Shown here piece after piece: positions 24,257-36,798 of a stretch of DNA of 64,000 nucleotides. Both the position numbers and the translations under genes were made by a program. The notes below the pieces were generated by a model. It did not search any database and was not told the DNA's origin. It saw only the letters and a program-made list of their open reading frames with translations. The stretch is taken from contig QLIY01000072.1 in assembly GCA_003260075.1 (NCBI GenBank), positions 187,146-251,145 of the forward strand, in the 5' to 3' direction. Numbering within the stretch: the stretch's first letter is position 1; each line of letters starts with the position of its first letter. Origin of the DNA: Phallusia mammillata (Eukaryota; Chordata; Ascidiacea; Phlebobranchia; Ascidiidae).

Positions 24257-27200
24257 TTACCGAATACGCGTGAACAAATTAAGCACAGATGTAGAGTCTT
24301 TGTTCGACGGCGTCTTCGAGAAAACGTTCCAGAACCGCAGGGTTTCGTCGCCAGCGCCCGTCACAATTGCTTCACCGTCGGGTGATGTGGCCTGTAAAGT
24401 CAATTCATTTTATGGCCTTGTAAAACATGTAGACCTCACAGTAGGGTGTCCCAAGCCGAATGCATTTTACAATATGCTGCAGGTTGGTATTTGCGATGAT
24501 TACATTTTATGTCCACAGCCTGTATACTTTATTTTGACCCACAACCACACCAGGCCCTTTCTCTAATAACATATCGTGCGGTGTGGCACTCAAGATTAGT
24601 GACATAATGTCCAACCACCAGTACAAAAAAAGTTTACTTAAAGACTTACAATTTACTTTAAAGGTTATAGAATGCAAGCTTGTTCACTCTTGAAACGACA
24701 CAACTGTGTCAAGTTCATTATATTTTTTTGAAAAGGTTAGCAATATATACGCATTTCCTAAATATATGAAAGGGTGGATAGGACACTGTACTGTTGTCCA
24801 ATCGGGTTCTACTGTATTGAAGCAACAACGTTTTAAAGGGGGACAATTCACCCTATACCAGTTATTCTCACTCATTTAAAAGAGACACATATTGCATACA
24901 TTACTAGCTTATCAATGATTTGCCGTGAACCACACGTTTTCAAAATTCGCTTACCAGGTAGAGAACACGGTAGGAGTGCCCGGTGAGCTTAGCAACTTGC
25001 GTGAGCGAAGGATATTTCCAGAGGAGGATTTGGTTCTGGCTGTATCCGTGAGTCGACACCAACTCACTGGCGTGTTTTGACCAAGCAAGGTTACAAACTT
25101 GAGAGCCGGTGTCCACGCACTGGAGGGGTTGCTGGGTTAGAGTGTTCCAGAAACGAATGCATCTGTATTAATGTTAACAAATAAGTATTTTATGGCGGGA
25201 TTAGCGTAAGGGCATAGAAACATTGCGACCAGTAACATAAGATAGGAAAAAGCAAGCAATCTGGTAGAAGCCAAATTCACTTTTAATTTGCAATTTTGGG
25301 ACTGGATAGTTTTAATGGGCGCTCTGTTTTTTTGGCTTTGGGCAAACAACACAAATACAAAAATTTAAGAGCTGTTCTTGTTTTTCAATATCGCACGGTT
25401 GTTTCCTTCGCTTAATAACAGTTTCGTTACAAGTTCACGGTATCTTAAAACTGGTAAACAAGGGGGGAAACTTCCCAAACGAAGGTATGACGAAAATTGA
25501 TGCCATGCCCAATTGTTTCGCTTTAATTAGTTCCCTATAGATTGCAGGGGAAGCAATCACGTGGGGGACAATGCAATTGGCGATGGGCGTGAGAAATTTG
25601 CGAAGTTGCAACTATAAACTTTTATGATGGAGGGAACCCGCCAAAACAAACCGCCAATTATTTACCGTTTCTTGCCCCGTAATGCGCGGTCGATCAAAGT
25701 CGAGTGAAAACAGTGGCCTTTGAAGAGAGAAGATCATTTTAATTGTTCACAGATGGCGAAAACAAATTAGATCTGAAGTATTGGGGTCATAGGTCACAGC
25801 ACAATGCTTTTGCGAAACAACTTTTCGAGGTTAATATCGCACAATAGTGAAATTTAACCTGGTACAATGTTGAAGTTTGGGTAAGATTCATATTTTTCAA
25901 TTAGGCCAAAACGTTATCTCGCCCATCCTTCTACCTTCACTGAACGCGTAATGTAAAACTAAGCCTGTCGTCAAAAACAAAACCTCCAATATTGAACTTC
26001 ATGTTGACAATGACAAAAACAGCAAAACAGGACATGCGAAACCATGATGCATCAACCACCATGGTCTGAACACAGATAACCATAAAATTACCTGTCTGCT
26101 GTGCCACCACCTGATGCGAGCAAACCATGTTGGTGGGGAGACCAGGCTATCGCTTTGACCGCAGCCAGATGATCGCTGTACGTTTGTGCGGCTTGTTGTT
26201 GAAAAACTGACGAAGTGCTAGCGTTCCACACCAGCAGCTTGTTATCGTTGCCACCTGATGCCAAATGTTGACGATCGGGCGACCACTTTAAGCCACACAC
26301 CTGCGACAAGGAAACACATCGTAAGGTTGGCACTATTTCTAAACTAAAAGGAAAAATCCACCATAAATTTATTCTCTTATCATCTACACAACAAACAAAT
26401 ATACGGGGTGCAGAATCTGCCCCTTTAGAACAGCATCAATGTGTGAACACGAGAAATGTGACTTAAATCTTTAAACTCTATTAATAACACTGCATAACGC
26501 AACAAAAACAATACAAATGTTATGTGTAGGCAAGTGGGTGCACGTTAATATAAAAACACACAAGTGCACACTTCACTTAAGAGCAAGATCCTTCATGAGT
26601 TAAATCCCACGCAACCGATCAGACACGCATATAACTTGCAAATCGTGATTCGCGTTGACAATTGTGACGTAACAAAGTTGTTCATCAATCGGCAGTGGCC
26701 AAATATATCCATGCGTCATACTACGTAATCGATTGGTGGTCGACAGAAGGGATCATGCTAATGTATTCTAACATTGTTCGAAATCAAATACGCTGGTCAA
26801 ACCCTTATTGATATGTGACAGCAGGAACTTTGACGAAAAGATGAGATTAGATCACGTTGTGGACCACGACGCCATAGCTCATAAAGTATGTTAGAAGTAT
26901 TTTTTGTGCTTTTAAATAACTGCCCCTGCTGTATGACAAATAAACGCGTTTTTACCTTATAAGGAAAGTCTTTATCACTAGAAAAGGACCAAGGTATGGC
27001 TGACAAACAACTTATAATAATGTGAAGTTCATTTTTATACTTTTCCTCACACAGTCGCCCAGCGGTGCGGTGAGAAAGAAACATATGGCCCACCCTGGAA
27101 AAACCTGAACGTGAGAGGAACACAAAACCAACCTCTTGTTTGTGTCCAGCAAGCTTCCTGTCAGCGGTGTTTCCAGCAACAGCGGAGTAGGAGCGAATAT

Positions 27201-30200
27201 CACGCTGCAAGATCGTTCGATCTCGGCTCCCTGACGACAGCTGGTCACCATTCCACGCGAGGGCGCCAACACGAGCCGAATGACCTTCCAACTGGATGAT
27301 CCTTTTGCCTGCTGAGGCATCCCACACTTGAACGTAACCTTTATGAGTACCGACGGCAACCAGATTACCCTGAACAACAACAGTCTAATAAAATTTGCGG
27401 CAAAGAACAATAAAATTCAAAATATGCTAAGTCAGCATTTATGACAAAGTAGTTTTGTAAGCGCCCGCATGACTCACATATGACTCGGGTCGCCAAAGTA
27501 AGACTTACAGATGTACAAGTCATCACTTCGATTGAATGATTTATCATTTGAAAGTTACCCGAGCGCATTACAGCAAGGGACACTTGTCAAGCAAATCGCT
27601 GCAGCTTATTGACACAGATATCTGGGTCGACTTCACTGCTCACAGCAAAGTACCAACAACAGTAGCCTACATAACACATTGATGATATTTCAGCAGGCCC
27701 TTGTGCTACGTTCAAAAGACTCGCAACTAATTTAGGTCACGAGTGAAAGGCCGGGCAATGCCATGTGTCGCAAGGCGTTACTCACCCGATCGCTCCAGTT
27801 CACCGAAGTGACGGTATCGCCCTCTGAGACCAAATCGCACAAACGTGTGACCTGGCTTGTACAGGCACTCCAGAGGTAGACGCACGCACCCAGTCCGACG
27901 CTGCAAAAAAGAAAATCGAAACCGGTGAGCTTTATGATCGATGGACACTAGCATGATTTCCCTCAAGGCTTGTCCGTGCGATTTTGTGAAATCACCGCAG
28001 ATGCGCACAGATTTCCGCTACTAGTTCCACCCAAATGCCGCATGTTACTGTTATGGTTATTATTGCGAAGGGGGAGGCGAAACAGTATGGGGATTGTAAT
28101 GCTCCGCCCGTGTCACCCGCTCATAAATATGTCCCAGTGCATGACTGAATAGGCGGGTTGTGTACAATTTACAACACAACGCAATTAGTTTTCCCACGTT
28201 TGATAGTTTTTTATGGTGTGCACAATATACAGCCATATTAGGTAAATACTTCAAGTTGAAAATATGCATTTTTACATTAGTCACATGTCAAATAAACTCA
28301 ACTAGAAACTCTTATCCATAAATAATGCATGGTAACACATGTTTAAGTCAACAAACAAAGGAAGCATTTAAAATGCCCAACAAGTATAAACACTACATAC
28401 CTTAGAACATTTGTTGACGACCAATCAACTAGATTTAAATAAAAATCATCTTGAAGTTCAGGGGCATCTAATACTTTAAATGGAACTTTTGGAATTTTTC
28501 GCATAGGCTTTCGCGGTGATCGAAGAAGTTTTTGGCTGGAAATGCAAAGCGAAAATGTAATACACAGTCAAAAAAATAGTACAATCCAAGACATTTAACC
28601 CCGACTGTACATATGTTATTTATCACATAATTTACCTTTTACAGCCAATAGGAGAAAGGGAATAAGGTGATGTTGATTCATTGCAATCTACCCTTTTGAT
28701 TCTTAAAGAGTACTGTAAAATGCAAAACAGTGGTATAAAGATTGTCATGTACATTTGACCTATATTATCACAAGTGATATTGTTGCAAAAAGACAATTGT
28801 TACGAAAACCATTACCCTAATTTTGAAGCTTATATTGATTTCCTGCCCATTAAATGAACAATACATGGATAATCAATAATACAACATGTAATGACTATTG
28901 GATTGAAAATAAATGCACATGGATTCAAATTAAGTTGCAAATCACAACACCATTGCCATTAGGAATGTTTAAACTGCTTAAAATAATAACAAACAAACTA
29001 TAAGAGGTTTGAACAGCATGCATCATTAGTACATGTCATGACATTGTGGGTAGCAAATGTAAACATATGGTGCTGGTGCAATTAGACCTGCTGGGTTTCT
29101 GTTAGAAGGTAAAGAGTGTTGCACCACATGTAATTTGCTGTTGCAAGAACACAAAAGTGTCTAAAGGAATACACTTGCACACCAAAGCAGTCATCAAAAT
29201 TTGAGTAAAGTTACTTTAAAGAGGTTTTTCTTCTCTGAGCATGGACTTCCAGTAACTCTTCTGTCTTCAGACTGACTGTCTTTGATTCTGTCAATTTCAG
29301 ATCCAAGCAATTCATTTCTTAGTAAGCACTGGTACATCAGACTGTCTGTAAATACAAATCAAAACATGATGTAAATATTATGTATACTTACGTCACAATG
29401 TGTGGAGTGGACAAACAAAATAAAATTTGTAAAATAAAGTATTTCTATAACTATAACAACCTATTTTTTGCTTCTTATTTTTTTGTTAAAATTTGGATTA
29501 ACTACACACATTAACTATTTTTGCAGTTCTCCCTCAAAGTGTAGTTTGTTTGTGATAACATCAAACATATGTACCTTTTCCATTTTCATTTACATCTCTG
29601 TTTTTCCTATTTTGACTTGTGGAAGTTTGTTGAGTTTGTTGCTGTTGTTGGGATGATTGTTGTGGTGCTTGCTGTTGATTCTGTTGGTTTTGTTGATTGG
29701 TTTTGTTGTTTGATATTCGACCAAATCCCTTTTCAGAAATCATGTTGAAGTCAATGTGCCACCTAGCACCTGCTCGACTTGGTATAAACCGGTCTCCACA
29801 CCTTTCTGGTTTTACTGGGGATAATGTGCTTGGTGAAGGAGGCAGTGACCTTGGCAAATGACGATTGGCAAATGGTGATGAAGATGGCTGCAATTCAACA
29901 GTAAAACTTGTGTTAAAAAGGAGTCTCTTCTTAAAGTACAGCTGCATAATGATATACACACTTATTTGGTCTAACACCCATGTTAAACATTTACAAACAT
30001 ATTTTCAGATGGGCCTATTTGAATAGGGAACTGAGGATGCCATTTCGACAAAATGTAGTTTTTCACCTAAAATAGACCGATTAAACAGTGATGTCATTAT
30101 CTACTGGTCTTACTGTTTACAGATGAACATATCTTTTGTAACAAAAAAAGATATTTTGCTTGTTATAATAGATGGACCTTTTACTGTCAATTAAACATAA

Positions 30201-30541
30201 ATTTCCCTCTCACGTTTAAATGGTGTGTCTGTTAGGTTTTGTATCTTATCAATTAACATATCATCAATGTGGAAAAAGTATGAACCTATTTTATATATAC
30301 AAGTCTTTTAACCTATAGATAAAGTAACATATAATACTATATACACTGGTTTTATACTTTCGCACCAATCTATAAGTAAAACATTGAGAAAAGGAACCGT
30401 GAAAAGTAAGTTTTAAAAATTCCATACATGAAACATTTGTTGAAAATATCATATGGACAGATTACTTACAGACAAGATTGGTGATATTGGTGGTGGCCCA
30501 TTTTGCTGTCTAAGCAATCTTTTTTCAAAATCCTGATCCAT
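24257..30541 (-). CDS. FZR1: Fizzy-related / Cdh1, APC/C co-activator (WD40), complete, ten exons, 543 aa
   Basis: Exons are 30541-30470, 29887-29575, 29345-29215, 28712-28636, 28535-28401, 27900-27786, 27369-27133, 26300-26092, 25162-24955 and 24391-24257; all phases agree and TAA is at 24,257. Cdh1 recruits D-box and KEN-box substrates to the anaphase-promoting complex in late mitosis and G1. Visible hallmarks are the N-terminus [12 protein letters not shown], the C-box DRFIPSR at residues 56-62, and the pre-propeller segment [20 protein letters not shown]. Seven WD40 repeats follow, including [14 protein letters not shown] and [15 protein letters not shown]. The C-terminus ends in the Ile-Arg dipeptide that docks on APC/C subunits. 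Vertebrate Cdh1 is about 496 residues; most of the excess here is a Gln/Asn-rich run at about residues 85-120. Cdc20 is excluded by the closer Cdh1 match throughout. The 3' UTR is apparently very short. Confidence 0.97.
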
Positions 30542-31712
30542 AATGGTGAGTATTCCCTTAGTTCACTGGGAGTTATTTTCACACATAAGCAACAAAATTT
30601 CCAAATTTAATTTACTAGTCCAAATTAAATGTACTGTTTCAAACAACAAAAAACTGAATAAGCTTTTGAAAGTATTTCATTACAAAATATAACAATCTAG
30701 TTTGTTCCAACACTATGTCTTATTCTATTAAAATAAGACAAGTCTGCCACACTCACGAGTCACGACCACATTAATATTCATCTCATAACCGTTAACCTCA
30801 GGTTACTGGGCAGAACTGTGTCACCTTGGTTTCCACTTGAGAAGTACCCGATAAAATTGACTTAGCAAAAACGAACAGATCCTAATGTCCACTGCCTTCG
30901 CATATTTTCCAATTATGCTGGTCTGAGACTGAGAGTGAGACTCGGACAGATGGCAGCTCAACCTTTTATACGATTTTTGAACAGCTGACTGGTTTTAACA
31001 ACTTCGAACTTATTTTCCACACCATTTACGTTAGTGCGATGTCTGTGCCACTGAACTGGTAGAAGTCTACAACAATACCTTCAACTTCAAGTAGAAAAAC
31101 AAAATGTCGCAGTACTAGAAGGCCGACAATTTGTCAGACTCCATCAAATACGCAATGATGCGTTGCCGACGCGCCCAGTCAACTGTAACCCTTATCTCTT
31201 TGTATGACGTGCACAAAGAACAACACAACCAAACTCGGTCGCTGATTGGTCGGTGAGCAGAACTTCCAAACAACAAGCTTCTTGGCAACGGGGTTAGCGT
31301 GGGTTAGATTAGCTCAGCAATGCCTGTGCTAGCTGTAAAGTTGTTTAGGATTACTTCAGTGTCAGTGGCTGTTTTTATTTGAGTAATTTGTATGGTTTGC
31401 TACTTTCACTAGTGACTCATGTAGGTTAGGCCCGTAAACAGTGTGTTTCCGGGATTTAATGACGCCCTTAGGTAATTGTCGCTACTAATAGACTGTAAAG
31501 CAGTCATGAAAGTTTTAGACATATCTTGACTTCCGCTAGCACTTAGTCATAAATTTGCTCGTTTTAATTGATGTACTGTTTAATACATAGCACAGATAAA
31601 TGTACACGTTTCTGGATGTTATTGTTTAGTCTGCTTAGCCTGCACTGTTTTCGTTATCCGTTTCACTGTACCTTTATCCAGATACGTTCATTGAACAAAG
31701 CCTTTAATAACC
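30542..31712. promoter_or_regulatory. Divergent intergenic region between FZR1 and CFAP144 with candidate FOXJ1 and RFX half-sites
   Basis: The two start codons are head to head, 1.17 kb apart. The segment holds GTAAACA at 31,434-31,440, the FOXJ1-type forkhead core, 272 bp before the CFAP144 ATG. It also has RFX half-sites GTTGCC at 31,162-31,167 and GGCAAC at 31,284-31,289, and an inverted CCAAT box (ATTGG) near 31,245. FOXJ1 and RFX factors drive ciliary genes in many animals, so the sites suit CFAP144. The CCAAT box could serve FZR1. Sites this short also occur by chance. Confidence 0.4.
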
Positions 31713-32319
31713 ATGGCCAAGCAAACTCGTGAGAAGGAACCAGTAAATATTGTTCATCAAAATGCAATTTTGTGCGAGACTATTAAGAAGGAAGTAAGAA
31801 ATCAAAAGCTGTACACAAACTACAGCGTTAATCCGTTTAAGAAAAGTAAGCTCCGTTAAGTAGGCTTTAATGCAAAAGCAATACCCTGAATGTCCTTCTC
31901 TTTGCAGTGTACACATTAACCGGTAAACCCAACTCTTACCACGACTCAGCAGACGGCGAAGAAGATGGCAAGTTTAAGTTTTATTGTAACCATGTCTTTG
32001 AACGTTCTCGTGGTGCGACCTATTCTGTATTTTTTAGAAAACTTCCTAAAAATCGTTCACAGAGCTTCGCAAGAACCCGTGCACAAGTATATTCAGCCGC
32101 AAACAGAGGCACAAGAATATGGTTGGATGCACAGGCCACTGGTATGTAAATTTCTGCGCGCATTTAGTTGCAGTACTAATGGTAATCTTTTTGACGATTC
32201 ATTAGGTGCAGCACAGCCGTGAAGACCGACGACTCAATTTTCCACGTCAAAATTCAGAGATAACCAAATACATGGACGCCGCATGGCGACTGAAAGAACA
32301 AACAGAAAACCTGCAGTAG
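31713..32319 (+). CDS. CFAP144: Cilia- and flagella-associated protein 144 (FAM183 family), four exons, 136 aa
   Basis: Exons are 31713-31845, 31908-31967, 32038-32141 and 32206-32319, with TAG at the end. The family signature is clear: EPVNIVHQNAILCETIKKE, then SVNPFKK, YTLTGKPNSYHD, QTEAQEYGW and the C-terminal REDRRLN. FAM183/CFAP144 is a small microtubule-inner protein lining axonemal doublets in motile cilia. The length, 136 aa, is close to the human paralogues. The second intron (31,968-32,037) must be read as GC-AG: only GATG|GCAAGT joined to TTTTTTAG keeps the conserved frame, giving DENFLKIVHR. Introns are only about 60-70 bp. It is the only gene here on the plus strand, divergent from FZR1 and convergent with EBP2. 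Confidence 0.88.
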
Positions 32320-32708
32320 CTTAATAACACTCCGTATCCGAAGCACTTTTTTATATTTTCGTATGTTCGTACTCAACCACTGTCCCATAGCCATCCAACT
32401 GTATTACATGTTTAGAAATAGGAAATTCAGCTCTACCTGAACTGGTGACCAAATTTACGTTGGTTTTCACTACAAAACCTCGGCATATGCATTGTAACGT
32501 GATTTCATCCAATCCTTACAAACTGTTGTTGTAACACAATTATCGTGCAATACAACCAAGTCAGGTTTATTGGCATTGAAAGATTTCAAAGACTTCAAGA
32601 GCAGTAAGAATGCAGGCCAACATGTTTCGTCGCACCTCAACCAGCTGTTACTGGGCGAGCAGCAGTAGGCATGAAAATAGAGTTGAAAAACTAAGCGATG
32701 ACCAGAGA
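32320..32708. other. Convergent 3' gap between CFAP144 and EBP2
   Basis: This 390-bp gap holds the 3' UTRs of both genes. A minus-strand AATAAA at 32,566-32,571 is a candidate EBP2 polyadenylation signal. No canonical plus-strand AATAAA for CFAP144 is obvious. Confidence 0.5.
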
Positions 32709-35550
32709 TCATTTGTTTTTGTTTCGATTTCGCATTTGAACCCTTCTGTTTTTTCCCGGGCGTTGGGTATTTTTCTGTTGACAAAATACTTGTGTTCATG
32801 GTGTGTTTTAATACACCACAAGGTTATGAATTCAACTGTTACCTTGCTATGAACATGTTTCTTAAATCCTGAAACATCGTTTGCACTTTTGTTGTTGTTC
32901 CGTTTCATACCACGCTTTTTACCTCCGAAGCCATATTTCTTATTTTTGGATGCCCGCTTTGGATTTAGTTTCCTTGAACAGCAAGATATGTCAACATGAA
33001 TGGGAGATCGCAGTCAATATATGTAATGGAAAAGTTTAGTTCTTACTTTTGCTGTTGAAGCTTTTGTAACTGAGATAGTTTCTTCCCACCCTTTTGTTTG
33101 TCATCAGGTTCATCTAGGAAATCCAAGCTTTTTGTCTGACCTGAAATGTTTGCATTGTACACATTACACACAAAACCTTCACCATGAAATGCACACATTA
33201 AACAAAAACGAACCTTTACGATATTTCTTTACAGATTTAAGCAATTCTTTTTTCTTTTGATGCCTTTCAATAGTGACAGAATGTTGAACTTGTTTACCAT
33301 ACTTTCGCAATTTAAAGTTGGTCTTGTTCTTTTCTGCTGTTTCTCGCTGGCGTTGTAGAGCAAGCAGTTTTTCACGAACCTAACCAAATCAAATATCATT
33401 AAATTATATTTGTAACTTACATTTGTTTCTTTCAAACCTTTTTCATGTGATCATCTTTTTTGGCCATTTCAGCAAAATAGTCTTCAGGTCTTTTCGTTTT
33501 TACCCCATCACCATGTAGGCGCTTCATTGCAAAAATAACTGCAGATTTGGCTTGTTCATAAAATGTGATCTCTCGCTGAAAGTCATTGTGTACATCTGTG
33601 TCACCATCCTCCACTTAATAAAAAACATTTTTAGGTATGCCTTTAGAGACAAGTGCAGCCATGATTTAATTCATACACATATATTCAACATTTTCTCGAA
33701 ACAAGAAGTAAATTAGGTTAGTCCACATCAATTTACACAATTAAAAATGATGAATAAATTTCATTTTTTTAAATGCATTTGAACACAGCCTAACTGATAC
33801 ATAGGAATATCAATAAAACAAAGTGTTCAAGGCTTAGAAGAAACAAGCAACAAGACAAAACAGCTGGTGATTTATAACGCTTTGTTGTTCAGTATATATT
33901 TATTATCTGAATAGTCGATGACATATGTTATGGTGTTTTTTGCGACCTGAATGTTTGCCTAAAACTGCTGTATGTAGAGATAGTTAAAGGAGGAAAGATG
34001 ACAAGTGTGCTGGTGGCAATGTGAGCGAAGGGCACTGTGAGTAAACAAATATTTTAATAGGGGTGACACAAAATGGGTAAGTTTTTTATTTGCTGGTTCA
34101 TTTATATCCTAATGATGTGGAACATTTGTTATGTCAAAAAAAAATGTGTCATAATAATAATTCTTCAATGTTTGTTCTTTGTGGCTGCCAATATATTTAA
34201 ACTTGGTTATTTGCTGGCATATGGTTATGACCTTAATGCAGTGGTTCTCAAACTGTGAGTAGCTTTCTGCTATATATACTTAATTCAAGCCACTTCAAGA
34301 ATTGCTTATCACTGACCGAAGTGATCAGCCCTGTTTTTTTTTGCAGAACCAATGTCTACGACATTTTTTAGGAATTGCTAACATGCTGTCATCATAAATT
34401 AGCCACCGTGGTCAAGAAGAACTCTTCGTCTACCCATTTAAACAAGATTTCAGTGGCACAGAGTGATAGAAAAGGTTGCCAGGTGGTACGCAATCAGTAT
34501 AAGTTTGAGAACCACTGCCTTGATGCAAGAATTTGATGTTGATAAGAGTATTGCAATAAACAGTACATAATATAATTCATTTTTTGACCCATATATTTTT
34601 GTTTAACTGTGTTTTCAATCTGTCATTTTAAGTGGCACATGAACAAAAGTTTGCACACTGCTACACACTTTTTGAATTTATGTATAAATACCTTCATCAG
34701 CATTGTTCTCCTTGTTGTCGTGAGGTTGCACTGTAACATCTAACCTCTCTATCCACTCAAGATTAGTCTGTTTAATTTCTTCTAGCTTTTGTTTTAGTCC
34801 ATCTAAGTTGTTGATAACAGGAGCGGGCGCTGTTATCGGACGAACTAGACCAGGCTTGAGAAGACCAGATGCATATGCAACTTGTAACTGCAAATAAAAG
34901 TAATAAAAAATCAATGCAAATAAGAACCAAAATATCCAAACTGTTTCACAGCAAACCAGATAGCTTAGAAGCCTCAAATAAATAAGACACAACAGTTTAA
35001 ACACTAGTTTATTGTAAATTTAAGCTTTAAGCAGTAAATTTAATTTGTAAAAGCAGTCTAATGATAACAAAATGTGATAATAAAATACATTTTAACTTTA
35101 ATGATGAAAATAACGTTTTGGCAAATGCTCAAGCCATCACTTATATTACGGCTGTTATTTTCATCATTACACTTACGAACAGATTCGTACATAGTGTTCC
35201 ACAATTCAAATTGTAATACAATTTATGCTATTTGGTGAACTAAACTTTTGAAGTCTTATTTTAGAATGTTTTTGGAAAGTAATGAATAAGTTGAATGACA
35301 TAAAAACGTTTCCTAAAAATGTATTTGATTCCTCAAGAGTTAAGAGTATTTTATACCTTTGTGTTAGAAAAAGAAAAGACAAATCAATTTTTTATTTGCA
35401 ATATTAGAAACACAAATCATTATTTGTTTGTACTGACAATCTACGTAAAACGTGTGCTACCTCTTTGTCAGAATCTCCATCACTTGCATCCTCATTTAAC
35501 CTTGGCACATGAAACTCTTCGTCAGAAATATCACTCTCCATATCACTCAT
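32709..35550 (-). CDS. EBNA1BP2: EBP2 (EBNA1-binding protein 2), nucleolar 60S ribosome-assembly factor, seven exons, about 305 aa
   Basis: Exons are 35550-35461, 34887-34692, 33613-33438, 33381-33214, 33140-33047, 32972-32843 and 32774-32709. EBP2 acts in the nucleolus in pre-rRNA processing for the large ribosomal subunit. Recognisable blocks are the acidic N-terminus (MSDMESDISDEEFHVP), LQVAYASGLLKPGLVRP, the family core DFQREITFYEQAKSAV with KRPEDYFAEMAKKDDHM, then LRKYGKQVQ and KNKKYGFGGKKRGMKRN. A short basic tail ends in TGA. Summed exons give 305 aa, essentially the human length, but only if two surplus bases near 33,357-33,362 (GCTCTC, minus strand) are discounted; as written, exon 4 is frame-broken. 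A fallback acceptor at 33,346 restores frame but drops the conserved VREKLL. The exon-3 donor is the weak GTTTGA. Confidence 0.93.
34239..34517. mobile_element. hAT-type MITE, 279 bp, in EBP2 intron 2
   Basis: The left end, CAGTGGTTCTCAAACT, is exactly inverted at the right end, AGTTTGAGAACCACTG. Flanks are CCTTAATG (34,231-34,238) and CCTTGATG (34,518-34,525), an 8-bp target duplication with one mismatch. There is no coding capacity. The first ten bases match the larger MITE at 9,543, but the next bases differ, so these are related but distinct families probably mobilised by similar hAT transposases. Confidence 0.88.
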
Positions 35551-36798
35551 TTTTAGTTCAAATATAACTGTGGAACAACAATTGAATAATTAGAAGCAAA
35601 ATAACACAGCGGCATTTCAAATGTATTGGTTCGTGCAATAAACTAGTAACTAGATATCAATTAGCACAAAATTGTTTCAACTGGAATCAAGCTACGGTAT
35701 TCTGAATATTATCTAAGATGACCGAAACGCAATTTTTTTCATGGTAATTATATAATATTTGCCAAGATACCAAAAATAAAAAAAATAATTTGATAAGCGG
35801 TAAATTTTAATCAGAAAGTCATGCCAATAAACTACTTATAATCTCGAAATAAAAGCCACACGCTCCTGGTAAATCTCATACCATCTTGCACGTTTGTCGT
35901 ATCCAACATAAATGCTTGTGGCGCACGTGTTTTTGTAATGTTGTTTTTTATCTTTTTCGTGATGAAAATTTTCGAACACTTTTTCGTCAAAAAAAATTGA
36001 TTAATTATTATCAAAAGTATTTTGTTTAAGCTACATGACCTCAGCCGAGAATAAAAATGCGACTTATTCTCGCTTGTTAGGCGGCGCACCAGAGTAGGCT
36101 ACGGCTAAGTTCGTTGTATTGGCAACTGAACACACGGGTCTCCCATAAAATACGCAATCTACTAATAAAACTTATGCAAATGTTGACAGTTAAGGCTATT
36201 GGGGTCGAGGTGAAGGTTTGTAATAAAAATAACATTTTAATCCAATCTCAGACGCCCGTTTTGATATAATCACTATAGCGTACTTTCATGTTGCCCAATA
36301 GGCCTAAAATCGACGATGACAAAACTACTCAAACGTCGAACAGACAAAGGGATGTTTAAGTAGGGATTAAATCACGAGCTTTTGGAAGCCAAAGTTTTAA
36401 AATTATTTTTTTAGTTGAAGGGTCTTTCGTTTGGAATGATGCTCGTTGGCAAAATCGTGAAGTGCCTTGTGTTTCTGGCCTTCGCAAAATGGAACATCAC
36501 AGAAAACGTTCAATAGGTTGTGGATTTTATTGCTCAATTAAACACAAGTAGAAAGTTTCGTAACATGCAATACAAAGCGCACCAATTCTCACACAAAAAC
36601 ATATAATTTATGTCTCCCAATTCCGGCAGTTTGTAATTAATATAACTCGGCCTTTGACTTAAAAGCAACAAAATCAAGTTTTTCGTCACTGTGATCGATT
36701 AAAACTTTTGCTTTAAGATTAAGAAATTTAAACTATTTAAACCAACTCTAATAATTCATCATTTTGGGTCGCAAAAAAACTAAACAAAAACAACTAAG
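35551..36798. other. Intergenic, upstream of EBP2
   Basis: This AT-rich stretch lies between the EBP2 start and the stop of the next minus-strand gene. It should contain the EBP2 promoter and that gene's 3' UTR; a minus-strand AATAAA occurs at about 36,526-36,531. The small ORF at 35,832-36,089 is not convincing. Confidence 0.45.
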
